A DNA stretch of 64,000 bases from assembly GCF_009720775.1 (NCBI RefSeq), contig NZ_WNKW01000001.1, positions 1,116,001 to 1,180,000 of the forward strand, given 5' to 3'. The notes below the pieces were generated by a model. That model ran no database searches. It saw only the letters and a list, made by a program, of their open reading frames with translations, and had not been told where the DNA came from. Origin of the DNA: Pseudoduganella danionis. GTDB lineage: Bacteria > Pseudomonadota > Gammaproteobacteria > Burkholderiales > Burkholderiaceae_D. A program made the translations under genes and the position numbers. Below, piece after piece: positions 25,112-36,609 of the stretch; the first letter of the stretch is position 1, and the number at the start of each line of letters is the position of its first letter.

Positions 25112-25999
25112 TTACGCTCCCATACCCAGCACCTCGTTGCACACTTCCAGCCACGCGCGTGCCGCGTGCGACAGGTAGGGGCCGCGCCATACGTGCGCGG
25201 CCTGCCATTGCAGTTCCGGCTCCACCAGTTTCAAGCGATCGAGCTGGCCGATGGCCAGCCGGTGTACCAGCGGCTCCGGCAGCAGCGCCACACCCATGCC
25301 GGCCGATGCCATCGCTACCAGCCAGTCCCATTGGCCGCTTTGCGCCGCGATCTCCGGCGCAATGCCGGCCTGCGCAAACGCGTGGCGCAGGCTGCGGGTG
25401 AGCGCGAAATCATCGGTCAGCATTACCAGCGGCAGCGTTGCCAGCGCCTTCAGCTTGAGCGTGCTGCGCTGCTTGGGGAAGGTGCCGCGTGCTGCCAGCG
25501 CCCAGATCGGATAGCTGACGATGGGCGCCGTCTGCAAACCTAGTTGCGGATCGGCCGGCAGCACCGTCATGCCGATTTCCAGCTCACCGCTGGCCACCTG
25601 CCGTTCCAGTGCCTGCCCGGCATCTTCCTTGAGCGTCAGGCTGATGCCGGGGTGGCGCTTGCGGAAAGCCTTCAGCACGGGTGTGAACAGCAGGTTGATC
25701 ATGGGCGGTATGCCTACCGTCAGGTGGCCGCTCTGTGCGGCCTGCAGGTCGGCCACTTCCATGGTCAGTTGCTGCATGGCGGCCAGCATTTCCTCGCCGC
25801 GTGCAAACACCACGCGCCCGGTATCGGTGAGCTGTAGCTGGCGGCCGCTGCGCAGCAGTAGCTCCGTTCCGACCTCCTGTTCGAGCTGGCGCACCATCTT
25901 GCTGATGGTGGATTGGGTGACGTTCAGCTTCTCCGCCGCCTGGGTAAAGCTGTTCAGCCTCACCGTTTCGACGAAGTAGCGCAGCGAGCGTAGATCCAT
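25112..25999 (-). CDS. LysR-family transcriptional regulator, divergent from the CoA-transferase gene
   Basis: A 295-residue LysR regulator. The N-terminal winged helix-turn-helix is typical (MDLRSLRYFVETVRLNSFTQAAEKLNVTQSTISKMVRQLE), followed by an effector-binding domain starting near GHLTVGIPPMI. Its start is 92 bases from that of the divergent CoA-transferase gene, and a perfect 10-bp inverted repeat (26021-26057) lies between them. The usual LysR arrangement would have it control that gene and itself. The effector is unknown. Confidence 0.92.
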   Translation of the reverse strand: MDLRSLRYFVETVRLNSFTQAAEKLNVTQSTISKMVRQLEQEVGTELLLRSGRQLQLTDTGRVVFARGEEMLAAMQQLTMEVADLQAAQSGHLTVGIPPMINLLFTPVLKAFRKRHPGISLTLKEDAGQALERQVASGELEIGMTVLPADPQLGLQTAPIVSYPIWALAARGTFPKQRSTLKLKALATLPLVMLTDDFALTRSLRHAFAQAGIAPEIAAQSGQWDWLVAMASAGMGVALLPEPLVHRLAIGQLDRLKLVEPELQWQAAHVWRGPYLSHAARAWLEVCNEVLGMGA

Positions 26000-26020
26000 G
26001 AAAAAAGCGACTCCAATCAG

Positions 26021-26057
26021 AGAATTTAAGTCATGCAGCGACTAGTTCTTAAATTCT
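26021..26057. promoter_or_regulatory. Perfect inverted repeat in the LysR/CoA-transferase divergent region
   Basis: AGAATTTAAG (26021-26030) and CTTAAATTCT (26048-26057) are exact reverse complements separated by 17 bases. The right arm abuts a TATACT (26057-26062) that could be the -10 of the rightward gene. This is a likely LysR-type regulator binding region. Confidence 0.55.
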
Positions 26058-26090
26058 ATACTGAAACAAACATACAAGGAGGAGCACCTG

Positions 26091-27584
26091 ATGTACGAAC
26101 AACGCATACGCCGCCCGGAATTGATGAGCAAGGTCATGACGGCAGCGCAGGCAGCACGCCTGATCAAAAATGGTATGACGGTCGGGATGAGCGGTTTCAC
26201 CCGCGCCGGCGACGCCAAAGCCATGCCGCTGGCATTGGTAGAGCGCTCGCGCAACGAAGCGCTGGCGCTGACGCTGCTGACCGGCGCTTCGCTCGGCAAT
26301 GATAGCGACGGCATGATGGCCAACGCGGGCGTGGTGGCGCGCCGCATGCCGTTCCAGGCCGATGCCGCCCTGCGCCGCAAGATCAACACGGGCGAAGTGA
26401 TGTTCATCGACCAGCATCTGTCGGAAACGGCCGAGCAGCTGCGTTCCGGCGACCTGAAAGAGATCGATGTGGCCGTGGTGGAAGCGGTGGCGATTACTGC
26501 CGATGGCGGCATCATCCCCAGCATGTCTGTCGGGAATACGGCCACCTTTGCCCAGCAGGCCAGACAGGTGATCGTGGAAATCAATCTGAGCACGCCGCTG
26601 GCGCTGGAAGGCTTCCACGATATCTACCTGCCCGTCGCACGCCCGCACCGTGGCGCGATTCCGCTGCTGACGCCATGGCAGCGCATGGGCTGGACGTCGA
26701 TTCCCGTCCATCCCGACCGTATCGCCGCCATCATCATTACCGATAGTCCCGATAGCCCATCCAACGCATTGCCGCCCGATGAAGAGACGGATGCGATTGC
26801 GCGTCATGTGATCCGCTTCCTCGAAGGCGAAGTGAAAGCAGGGCGCATGGGGCCGGAACTGCGCCCGCTGCAGGCAGGCATAGGCACGATCGCCAACGCT
26901 GTGCTGCATGGTCTGATCGATTCGCCGTTCCGCAACATGACCATGTATTCCGAGGTGCTGCAGGATAGCGCCATCGAGCTGCTCGATTCGGGCCAGCTTT
27001 CGATGGCTTCGGCCTCGTCGATCACGCTGTCGGCCGCCATGCACGAGAAATTCATCCGCAATCTGGAAAGCTACCGCGAGCGCATCGTGCTGCGTCCGCA
27101 GGAGATCAGCAACCATCCGGAAGTGGTGCGCCGTCTGGGCCTGATCGCGCTGAACACGGCGCTGGAATTCGACATCTACGGCAACGTCAACTCCACCCAC
27201 GTGGGCGGCACGCACATGATGAACGGCATAGGTGGCTCGGGCGACTTTGCCCGTAATGCCCAGCTCTCCATTTTTGTCAGCAAATCCGTGGCCAAAGGCG
27301 GCGCGATTTCCAGCGTGGTGCCCATGGTGCCGCACGTGGACCATACCGAGCATGATGTCGATGTGCTGGTGAGCGAATGGGGGCTGGCCGACCTGCGCGG
27401 GCTGGCGCCGCGCGAGCGCGCGCCGCTGATCATCGAGAACTGCGCCCACCCTGATTATCGTCCGCAACTGCGCGCCTATCTGGCCGAAGCGTTGAAGGGT
27501 GGCGGCCAGACGCCGCACGTGCTGGAACAGGCGTTTGCATGGTACGGGCGCTACAAACGCGATGGGAGCATGCTGGTAAAATAA
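26091..27584 (+). CDS. Succinate/acetate CoA-transferase (acetyl-CoA hydrolase/transferase family)
   Basis: A 497-residue class I CoA-transferase of the acetyl-CoA hydrolase/succinyl-CoA:acetate CoA-transferase group (Cat1/AarC-like). Landmarks: LIKNGMTVGMSGFTRAGDAK, LTLLTGASLG, the GIGTIANAVLHGL loop, MTMYSEVLQDSAIE with the likely catalytic Glu288, GIGGSGDFARNAQLSIFV and a late VLVSEWGLADLRGLAPRERA. Members move CoA between succinate and acetate or propionate in the cytoplasm, linking the TCA cycle with short-chain acids. It has an AAGGAGGAG ribosome site. Whether the favoured acid is acetate or propionate cannot be told. Confidence 0.9.
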   Translation: MYEQRIRRPELMSKVMTAAQAARLIKNGMTVGMSGFTRAGDAKAMPLALVERSRNEALALTLLTGASLGNDSDGMMANAGVVARRMPFQADAALRRKINTGEVMFIDQHLSETAEQLRSGDLKEIDVAVVEAVAITADGGIIPSMSVGNTATFAQQARQVIVEINLSTPLALEGFHDIYLPVARPHRGAIPLLTPWQRMGWTSIPVHPDRIAAIIITDSPDSPSNALPPDEETDAIARHVIRFLEGEVKAGRMGPELRPLQAGIGTIANAVLHGLIDSPFRNMTMYSEVLQDSAIELLDSGQLSMASASSITLSAAMHEKFIRNLESYRERIVLRPQEISNHPEVVRRLGLIALNTALEFDIYGNVNSTHVGGTHMMNGIGGSGDFARNAQLSIFVSKSVAKGGAISSVVPMVPHVDHTEHDVDVLVSEWGLADLRGLAPRERAPLIIENCAHPDYRPQLRAYLAEALKGGGQTPHVLEQAFAWYGRYKRDGSMLVK

Positions 27585-27615
27585 GCTCCTCGGCACTCTC
27601 AAATTACGGATTACC

Positions 27616-28740
27616 ATGACCATTAAAATCAGCCAGAATTTTGACTCGGGCGCGATCGAAGTGCTGCGCGCAGACAGCGCAGCCGAGATCGAACTGAACC
27701 TGCGCAAAGATAACAACGCGGACATCCATCAGTGGTTCCACTTCCGCGTGCAGGGCGCCCGTGGCCAGCAGCTGCGTATGCGTTTCCTGAACGCCGGTTC
27801 GGCTACCTATGCCAAGGGTTACGAAGACTATCAGGCTGTGGCCAGCTACGATACGGAAACCTGGTTCCGCGTACCGACCCATTTCGATGGCGAGGTCATG
27901 ACCATCAAGCACACGCCGGATACGGATAGCGTGTACTACGCCTATTTCGAGCCGTATTCCTTCGAGCGCCATCTGCGCCTGCTCGGCGAAATCGGCGAAC
28001 ATCCGCTGGCCCGCGTGCAGGATCTGGGCAGTACGGTCGATGGCCGTGACATGAATCTGGTGGTGGTCGGTAATCCGGACGCCGAGAAGAAAATCTGGAT
28101 CATCGCGCGCCAGCACCCGGGCGAATCGATGGCCGAGTGGTTTGTGGAAGGGCTGGTGGATTCGCTGCTGGACGATGCCAACCCTATCGCGCGCAAGCTG
28201 CTGCAGCGCTGCGTGTTCTACATCGTGCCGAACATGAATCCGGACGGCTCGGTGCGCGGCAACTTGCGTACCAACGCCGCTGGCGCCAACCTGAACCGCG
28301 AATGGATGACGCCGACGCTGGAACGCAGCCCGGAAGTGCTGTGCGTGAAAGAGAAAATGCATGCCACCGGCATCGACATGTTCTTCGACATACACGGCGA
28401 TGAAGCGCTGCCCTACAACTTCGTGGCCGGTAATGAAATGCTGGAGAACTTCAGCGAAGAGCGCCGCGTCGCCCAGCAGGCGTTTATCGACCGCTACAAG
28501 GCGTCCAGCCCGGACTTCCAGGACAAGTATGGCTACGCTGCCAGCAAGTACAAGGAAGACATGCTGACGCTGGCTTCCAAGTATGTGGGCCACCATTTCG
28601 GCTGCCTCGCGCTGACGCTGGAAATGCCGTTCAAGGATAACGCCGATTTGCCTGATCCACGCGTGGGCTGGAACGGTGCGCGCAGTGCGGCGCTGGGCGC
28701 CGCCATGCTGCAGCCTATCCTGCTGTCGCTGGACGACTGA
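27616..28740 (+). CDS. M14-family zinc carboxypeptidase (cytosolic type)
   Basis: A 374-residue M14 metallopeptidase with an N-terminal beta-sandwich domain (FHFRVQGARGQQLRMRF) typical of cytosolic carboxypeptidase-like members. The zinc motif RQHPGESMAEW gives His167 and Glu170, the third ligand is His260 in FFDIHGDE, NLNREW is conserved, and the catalytic Glu336 lies in LTLEMPF. There is no signal peptide. Bacterial members are thought to process amino-acid side-chain or C-terminal residues, but the substrate is unknown. It lies 31 bases after the CoA-transferase and 1 base before the CYTH gene. Confidence 0.9.
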   Translation: MTIKISQNFDSGAIEVLRADSAAEIELNLRKDNNADIHQWFHFRVQGARGQQLRMRFLNAGSATYAKGYEDYQAVASYDTETWFRVPTHFDGEVMTIKHTPDTDSVYYAYFEPYSFERHLRLLGEIGEHPLARVQDLGSTVDGRDMNLVVVGNPDAEKKIWIIARQHPGESMAEWFVEGLVDSLLDDANPIARKLLQRCVFYIVPNMNPDGSVRGNLRTNAAGANLNREWMTPTLERSPEVLCVKEKMHATGIDMFFDIHGDEALPYNFVAGNEMLENFSEERRVAQQAFIDRYKASSPDFQDKYGYAASKYKEDMLTLASKYVGHHFGCLALTLEMPFKDNADLPDPRVGWNGARSAALGAAMLQPILLSLDD

Positions 28741-28741
28741 G

Positions 28742-29203
28742 ATGGGCGTCGAGATCGAGCGCAAGTTCCTGTTGCGCGGCGATGCGTGGCGTAGCATGGG
28801 CCAGCCGGTCCTGCTGCGTCAGGGCTATCTGTCCTCGCATAAGGAGCGCGTGGTGCGCGTGCGCATCGAGGGCGAGCGCGGTGTGATGACCATCAAGGGG
28901 CGCAATGTGGGTGCCGTGCGCGGCGAGTGGGAGTACGAGATTCCGCTGGCTGACGCGAGCGAATTGCTGTTGCTGTGCGAGCAGCCCCTGATCGAAAAAT
29001 ACCGCAGCCGTATCGACTATGCGGGCCACGTGTGGGAAGTCGACGAGTTCCTCGGCGTGAATGCGGGGCTGGTGGTGGCTGAGATCGAACTGGGCAGCGA
29101 AGCCGAACAGTTCGAGCTGCCTGAGTGGGTCGGCGAAGAAGTCACCAGCGATGTGCGCTATCTCAACTCCAGCCTGATCAAGCACCCGTATTCGGCTTGG
29201 TAA
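28742..29203 (+). CDS. CYTH-domain protein (probable inorganic triphosphatase)
   Basis: A 153-residue CYTH protein. The defining ExExK motif is at the N-terminus (MGVEIERKFLL: Glu4, Glu6, Lys8), followed by RQGYLSS, VRVRIEGERGVMTIKG and a WEVDEFLGVNAGLVVAEIEL strand. The fold is a beta tunnel with acidic residues that hold a divalent metal and triphosphate. Short stand-alone bacterial members often hydrolyse tripolyphosphate. The start is the ATG just after the M14 stop; an open frame 66 bases upstream would overlap that gene. Confidence 0.9.
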   Translation: MGVEIERKFLLRGDAWRSMGQPVLLRQGYLSSHKERVVRVRIEGERGVMTIKGRNVGAVRGEWEYEIPLADASELLLLCEQPLIEKYRSRIDYAGHVWEVDEFLGVNAGLVVAEIELGSEAEQFELPEWVGEEVTSDVRYLNSSLIKHPYSAW

Positions 29204-29231
29204 TGGCATAGCTGTCGTCTATGCTGTAAGC

Positions 29232-29525
29232 ATGAACGACAGCGAATTCTATGCGCTCAAGGCGCACTACGATGCCATCGTGCCGACCCTTGCCACCAAG
29301 GCCGACATTGAAAAGTTGCGTGCCGAAATGCTCCACACGGTGGCCGAAATACATAAGTGGATGGTGGCCTCCATGATAGGGCTGTTTATCGGCTTTGGTG
29401 GCTTAGGCATCGCTATGGGGCAAATACTTAAACCGATTGCCGCGGCGGCACAAGCTGCTCCGCCGCAGCCTATCATTCTTTATGTCTCGCCTCCTGTACC
29501 GGCAGAAGCGAAAAAGCCCTCGTAA
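29232..29525 (+). CDS. Small single-pass membrane protein with coiled-coil start
   Basis: A 97-residue protein. Residues 1-45 are helical and coiled-coil-like (LATKADIEKLRAEMLHTVAEIHKW), followed by one membrane helix (WMVASMIGLFIGFGGLGIAM) and a proline/alanine-rich tail. The TKADIEKLRAE pattern resembles DUF1640-type coiled-coil membrane proteins. Function unknown. The stop codon forms the loop of the terminator hairpin. Confidence 0.72.
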   Translation: MNDSEFYALKAHYDAIVPTLATKADIEKLRAEMLHTVAEIHKWMVASMIGLFIGFGGLGIAMGQILKPIAAAAQAAPPQPIILYVSPPVPAEAKKPS

Positions 29526-29542
29526 GCGAGGGCTTTCGTTTT
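29513..29542 (+). terminator. Intrinsic terminator overlapping the small-protein stop codon
   Basis: AAAGCCCTCG and CGAGGGCTTT form a 10-bp stem (29513-29536) with the loop TAAG; the TAA of the loop is the stop codon at 29523-29525. CGTTTT follows. Confidence 0.82.
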
Positions 29543-30809
29543 AATGGAAGTGCTCGGTGCCGGTAGGTGCGTCTTCGGGCATTTCTGCATGCGCCAGTTC
29601 GCCCAGCGGATCGGCAAACAATGGCGCGCCGCAGTCGTCGCAGAACTCGGCCACATAGCGCTCGCTATGCTTCTTCACCTGCGTCACACCGGCCGCATTG
29701 AGCTGGGCCGTGATCTCGTCCACCGGCGTCACCGGGCGCTGCTGCAGGCCGCCAAAGCCGCCTTGCAGTGGGCCTTCCGGCGGCGTGCCGTCTTCATCTT
29801 CCTGCCCGTACAGCGGCCAGACGACGCCATACATCACATCGTTGGAATTGCGCTGGGTGAAAGCGACACGATATTCGTCGATCTGGCCATCGGCACTTTC
29901 TTCGCCAAAGCCGGCGATCACGGCGCGCAGGCCGGCCGGTTCCAGACCCAGCGTGTGCGTCAGGTAGTGCACGGCAGCGCGGATCGATACGGGACGGATC
30001 TGCTTGTCCGCTTCGCGGCAGGCCATGTAATAGGCTTCCGGCAGCAGCAGTTCCACGCCGCAGCCCGGCAGCAGACGGCTCACCGTGGGCGTGACCTGAT
30101 TGCGCCACTGTTCGAGCGCGCTGGCACGTTCGGCGGCGTAATTAGCCTGCAGGCTAGACATCTGCCAGCGGAACAGCGGCGCACCAGCCGGTGCAGCAAC
30201 AGCCACCAGCAGGTAGCGCGTATCGGCCAGGAAGGGCGCTGTTTCGGGCGTCTTGTTATCGGTTTTCAGCGCCGTGCCCTTGATGGCGGCCTGGCCCAGC
30301 TTCTGCACTTTGCCGAAGGTTTCCACGTGGCTGCGCGGCAGCTGGTCGATCGAATACAGCGTGGGGGCCATCGCCATATGCGTGCCATCGGCCAGCAGGT
30401 GGGCGCCGAAATGGGCCGACAGCGTGCTCAGAATGTCGCCGGGGATGGCGCCCGAAGCGATGGCAAAGCGGGTCCATGCGAGGATGGGCGCAGCCACCAG
30501 CAGCACGTCGTAGGCTTTGCTCGCACCGTCCGCATCGATCTGGATGGTGGCCGATTCGCTGACAGCTTCCACGCTATCCATCAGGATGTCGTAGGCATTC
30601 AGGTCTTCCTTGAACAGATGGTTCAGGGTCGCGTCGATAGTGTCTTGATGGCCAGTCTTGAGCAGCTTCTGCAGCTGCGCATCGAGGCTGAGTTCCCATG
30701 TCCGCTCTTCGATCCGGCTGGCAGCCTGACCCACGGCATTGGCGTAAGTCACCAGACGCTGGCTTTCGGCAGACAATTTTTGGGATGAATCTTTAGAAGG
30801 ACGACGCAT
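29541..30809 (-). CDS. DUF2863-family protein
   Basis: A 422-residue soluble protein of a family known mainly from betaproteobacteria (DUF2863). It has an N-terminal helical region (SAESQRLVTYANAVGQAASRIEERTWE), a VLLVAAPILAWTRFAI core segment and a C-terminal part with CDDCGAPLFADPLGELAH, where CDDC looks like half of a metal-binding site. The acidic, His-ending tail (EHFH) is unusual. The function is unknown. It is convergent with the small membrane protein upstream and lies beyond the acnA terminator. Confidence 0.82.
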   Translation of the reverse strand: MRRPSKDSSQKLSAESQRLVTYANAVGQAASRIEERTWELSLDAQLQKLLKTGHQDTIDATLNHLFKEDLNAYDILMDSVEAVSESATIQIDADGASKAYDVLLVAAPILAWTRFAIASGAIPGDILSTLSAHFGAHLLADGTHMAMAPTLYSIDQLPRSHVETFGKVQKLGQAAIKGTALKTDNKTPETAPFLADTRYLLVAVAAPAGAPLFRWQMSSLQANYAAERASALEQWRNQVTPTVSRLLPGCGVELLLPEAYYMACREADKQIRPVSIRAAVHYLTHTLGLEPAGLRAVIAGFGEESADGQIDEYRVAFTQRNSNDVMYGVVWPLYGQEDEDGTPPEGPLQGGFGGLQQRPVTPVDEITAQLNAAGVTQVKKHSERYVAEFCDDCGAPLFADPLGELAHAEMPEDAPTGTEHFH

Positions 30810-30904
30810 AACGCAATAAGAGTCTCATAAAAGTGGAAAAAGCGGATCAGTCAAACAAATGATAACCCTTATGACTCTATTGTAGATGATAAGCGTACAA
30901 GACG

Positions 30905-30932
30905 AAAAAAACGCCGGCATGGAGCCGGCGTT
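30905..30932 (-). terminator. Intrinsic terminator of acnA
   Basis: AACGCCGGC (30910-30918) and GCCGGCGTT (30924-30932) form a 9-bp stem; read leftward, it is followed by a T-run from the A-tract at 30905-30911. Confidence 0.87.
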
Positions 30933-30963
30933 CTGTGGTGTGCGCTGACGCAGAGCAGGGCGC

Positions 30964-33672
<2,709 letters not shown>

Positions 33673-33711
33673 GACTTCTCCTAGGTTTGGGGTGTCGTCG
33701 TGCGGAGGGGG

Positions 33712-33745
33712 AATTCCCTGCCTGAGTGACAGGCGGCAGGGAATT
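33712..33745. repeat. Perfect 11-bp inverted repeat between the MliC-like gene and acnA
   Basis: AATTCCCTGCC (33712-33722) and GGCAGGGAATT (33735-33745) enclose a 12-base loop at the end of the MliC-like gene. With no following T-run it is not a standard terminator; it may stabilise RNA or limit read-through into acnA. Confidence 0.6.
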
Positions 33746-34241
33746 ACTGCAGGCTGGTGCCGGTGGCTGCCGCTTCGTTGGCAGCCAGTGGTTTCATCTG
33801 TTCAGCGTTGCGGCATTCGTTGGCCAGCTGGCGGCCCTGTTTCGAGTCCAGCAGCATGCCTTTGGCAGGAATGCCGATCCAGACCAGACCGTACACATGG
33901 TTTTCGAAGCGGTGCGCGCCCGTGGTGGTGCCCACGCGGGTCAGACGGTGCAGACGCTTTTTCCAGCGCAGGGCGATGTGGGCGTCGTCATTGACGTTCT
34001 CGTAGATGGTGATCTTGTTGCCCAGTTCGCAGTCGAATTCGGTCGCTGCGGATTCGCCCACGGCCGGTTCGGCCACATCTTCATCAGCCGGTTTGGCTTC
34101 TGCTGCCTTGGCGGCTGGCTTGGCCTTCGCAGTTTTCTTGGTAGTGGCCTTGGCTGGCGCATTGTCGGCGCGGGCGGCAGAGCTCAGAGTCAGGGCGGTA
34201 AGCGACAGGCTGCATGCCAGCAGCAGTTTGGCGAGAGACAT
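33744..34241 (-). CDS. Exported protein with MliC-like C-terminal part
   Basis: A 165-residue protein with a signal peptide ([20 protein letters not shown]), a low-complexity Ala/Lys linker ([20 protein letters not shown]) and a beta-rich domain starting at [15 protein letters not shown]. That domain, with [36 protein letters not shown]-like GMLLDSKQG and a late Cys in NECRNAEQ, resembles the MliC/PliC lysozyme-inhibitor fold, which has a conserved disulfide. The match is by eye and moderate. It sits between the CitE-like gene and acnA on the same strand; a link to the TCA cycle is not evident. Confidence 0.7.
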   Translation of the reverse strand: MSLAKLLLACSLSLTALTLSSAARADNAPAKATTKKTAKAKPAAKAAEAKPADEDVAEPAVGESAATEFDCELGNKITIYENVNDDAHIALRWKKRLHRLTRVGTTTGAHRFENHVYGLVWIGIPAKGMLLDSKQGRQLANECRNAEQMKPLAANEAAATGTSLQ

Positions 34242-34263
34242 GGTGGTACTTCCAGATGTAAGG

Positions 34264-35247
34264 TTATTTGGTGTTGCCGTTGAGCAGACTTTGCGCCGCT
34301 TCGGGCAGGCTTAAACCGGCCAGTTTGGCCCGCTGCAGCACAGTCCAATAGTATCTGTAGCTGGCGCGGTCGTGCAAGCGGCCATTCTGCGAAATCGGCC
34401 CCCATTGTACAGCCGCAGCTTCCACCAGGATGGCGGTGGCGTCATTGACTTCGGACATGCGCGGCGTAAAGGTTTTGATGATGGGCTTGATTTGGTCCGG
34501 ATGGATGCTCCACATCCGGGTAAAGCCGAATTCGGCAGCGGCGCGCTGCGCGTCGTTGGCGGCCACGGCCGCATCTTTGATGTCGGTGGTGACATTGTGC
34601 GAAGGCACTTTGCCGTGCGCATGGCAGGCGGCGGCCACTTCGAGCTTGGCGCGGACTACCAGCGGGTGGGTGAACTGGCCCGGCGTGCGCATGGCGCTGG
34701 CCGGAATTGCTCCGTAATGGGAGGAAACAAAGTCCATGATGCCGAACGACAGACATTGCACTTGCGGCAGGGCGGCAATCGCGTAAGCCTCGTGCAGCGC
34801 TTCATGGGTTTCGATCAGCACGTGCACGGGCAGGTCCTTGCGGCCGGCCTTGCTGGCGTGGGTGTTGATCAGCTTGATGGCGGCCGTGACTTCCTTGGCG
34901 CTATGCACTTTGGGCAGCACGATGTAGGCCAGCTTGCTGGCCGCCGTGCAGATGATTTCCACATCGCTCACAAAGTGCGGGCTGGCGATATCGTGCACGC
35001 GTGCGCCTATACGGCTGAATTTATTCTCGTCCGACAGCACCAGCGCCGCGACGAGGCGGGCGTGCTCGATTTCGTTGCCGGCGCTGGCGCCGTCTTCGCA
35101 ATCGAGGGTGATATCGAACAGCGGGCCAAGTTCTTGTTGCAAGGCAATCGATTTGCGCATCAGCTTTTCGCTGCCGGCGTAATGGTCACAGGCTGGCAGC
35201 AGCAAGGGTTGGCGATTGCCCTGGAATAAAACCTCGGATGGATGCAT
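34264..35247 (-). CDS. CitE-like CoA ester lyase (HpcH/HpaI family)
   Basis: A 327-residue protein of the citrate lyase beta-subunit/malyl-CoA lyase family. Landmarks: PACDHYAGSEKLMRKSIALQ, LDCEDGASAGNEIEHARL with metal-binding acids, RVHDIASPHFVSDVE, YIVLPKVHSAKEV, VLIETHEAL, SFGIMDFVSSHYG and MWSIHPDQIKPI. These enzymes split or make 3-hydroxy-acyl-CoA esters such as malyl-CoA. No citrate lyase partners (citD, citF) are nearby, so a citrate lyase role is unlikely. The start at 35247 (MHPSEVLF) fits the family; a GTG at 35346 would add 33 disordered residues. It lies between mdh and acnA. Confidence 0.85.
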   Translation of the reverse strand: MHPSEVLFQGNRQPLLLPACDHYAGSEKLMRKSIALQQELGPLFDITLDCEDGASAGNEIEHARLVAALVLSDENKFSRIGARVHDIASPHFVSDVEIICTAASKLAYIVLPKVHSAKEVTAAIKLINTHASKAGRKDLPVHVLIETHEALHEAYAIAALPQVQCLSFGIMDFVSSHYGAIPASAMRTPGQFTHPLVVRAKLEVAAACHAHGKVPSHNVTTDIKDAAVAANDAQRAAAEFGFTRMWSIHPDQIKPIIKTFTPRMSEVNDATAILVEAAAVQWGPISQNGRLHDRASYRYYWTVLQRAKLAGLSLPEAAQSLLNGNTK

Positions 35248-35379
35248 GCGGGAGATGTCTGGTACTGCGGAGGGGTGAGATGGAGCTGCCGCGCTGCTGT
35301 CAGCAGCGCGGCGGGTGCGGCGGAGCGGTGTTTTAACCGGTTCCACTTACGCAGAAGGGAGTGAGGAGTTCAGCCCGGC

Positions 35380-36369
35380 TTATGGCAGCAGGTGCTTAAC
35401 GCCTTCGCGCTCTTCGGTCAGTTCTTTCAGGGTGAGGTTGATGCGCTCTTGCGAGAATGCATCGATTTCCAGACCTTGAACGATTTTGTATTCGCCGTTT
35501 TCGGTGGTCACAGGGAAGCCGAACACGGTGCCTTCTGGGATGCCGTAGGAACCGTCCGATGGGATACCCATGGTGGTCCATTTGCCTGCGGTGCCCAGTA
35601 CCCAGTCGTGGATGTGGTCGATGGCAGCGTTGGCAGCCGAAGCAGCCGACGACAGGCCGCGTGCCTCGATGATGGCGGCGCCGCGTTTGCCCACGGTAGG
35701 CAGGAAGGTGTTAGCGTTCCATTCCTGATCGTTGATCATGTCTTTGACCGAAGCGCCATCGATGGTGGCGAAGCGGTAGTCAGCGTACATGGTCGGCGAG
35801 TGGTTGCCCCATACGCACAGTTTTTCGATGTCTTTAACAGCTTTGCCGGTTTTGGCAGCCACTTGCGACAGCGCGCGGTTGTGGTCCAGACGCAGCATGG
35901 CGGTGAAGTTCTTGGCTGGCAGCGATGGTGCCGATTTCATGGCGATGTAAGCATTGGTGTTGGCTGGGTTGCCTACGACCAGAACTTTAACGTTGCGCGA
36001 AGCGACGGCGTCCAGTGCCTTACCTTGTACGGTGAAGATCTGGGCATTGGCTTCCAGCAGGTCTTTACGTTCCATGCCTGGACCACGTGGACGTGCGCCA
36101 ACCAGCACGGCGACGTCGGCATCTTTGAAGGCCGTCATCGGATCGGAGTGGGCGGTCATTTCGGTCAGCAGCGGGAAAGCGCAGTCGTCGATTTCCATCA
36201 TGACGCCCTTCAGTGCTTTCTGTGCTTTTTCGTCAGCAATTTCCAACAGTTGCAGAATAACTGGTTGGTCTTTGCCCAGCATGTCGCCATTGGCGATGCG
36301 GAACAGCAGAGCGTAACCGATTTGGCCGGCGGCGCCGGTAACAGCAACACGCATTGGGGTTTTTGCCAT
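35380..36369 (-). CDS. mdh: Malate dehydrogenase
   Basis: A 329-residue NAD-dependent malate dehydrogenase of the type found in betaproteobacteria. The nucleotide-binding start is [22 protein letters not shown], the mobile loop with substrate arginines is [30 protein letters not shown] follows, and [11 protein letters not shown] and [13 protein letters not shown] contain the catalytic Asp/His pair. It oxidises malate to oxaloacetate in the cytoplasm. GGAG lies before the start. It is divergent from the GntR gene, with a strong palindrome between. Confidence 0.97.
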   Translation of the reverse strand: MAKTPMRVAVTGAAGQIGYALLFRIANGDMLGKDQPVILQLLEIADEKAQKALKGVMMEIDDCAFPLLTEMTAHSDPMTAFKDADVAVLVGARPRGPGMERKDLLEANAQIFTVQGKALDAVASRNVKVLVVGNPANTNAYIAMKSAPSLPAKNFTAMLRLDHNRALSQVAAKTGKAVKDIEKLCVWGNHSPTMYADYRFATIDGASVKDMINDQEWNANTFLPTVGKRGAAIIEARGLSSAASAANAAIDHIHDWVLGTAGKWTTMGIPSDGSYGIPEGTVFGFPVTTENGEYKIVQGLEIDAFSQERINLTLKELTEEREGVKHLLP

Positions 36370-36551
36370 GATGAATCTCCAAAGTGGGAATAAAACGTTC
36401 GCTAAGCGGGGCCAGTAGCGGCCCGGGGGAAACCGTAATCATACTGCATTTGAGTGCTGGCCGGCGGTCCGCAGGGGTGGTCAAACGGCTTGCCGCAAGC
36501 GCCTCGCTGGGGAGTGTAGGCCTGAGTTTGGCAGATGTCAATGCTATCTTA

Positions 36552-36567
36552 TGTCTTATATAAGACA
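36552..36567. promoter_or_regulatory. GntR-type operator between mdh and the GntR gene
   Basis: TGTCTTATATAAGACA is a perfect 16-bp palindrome. Its flanks carry another CTTAT (36548-36552) and ATAAG (36569-36573). It lies 42 bases upstream of the GntR start and about 180 bases upstream of mdh, fitting autoregulation and control of mdh. Confidence 0.72.
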
Positions 36568-36609
36568 GATAAGTTATTGCTGGTTTTTGCTGGACGGCAG
36601 GGGGTATTT

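Noticed and set aside
34264..35247. Citrate lyase beta subunit (citE)
   Set aside because: No citD, citF, citC or citG genes are nearby, so a general CoA ester lyase call is safer.
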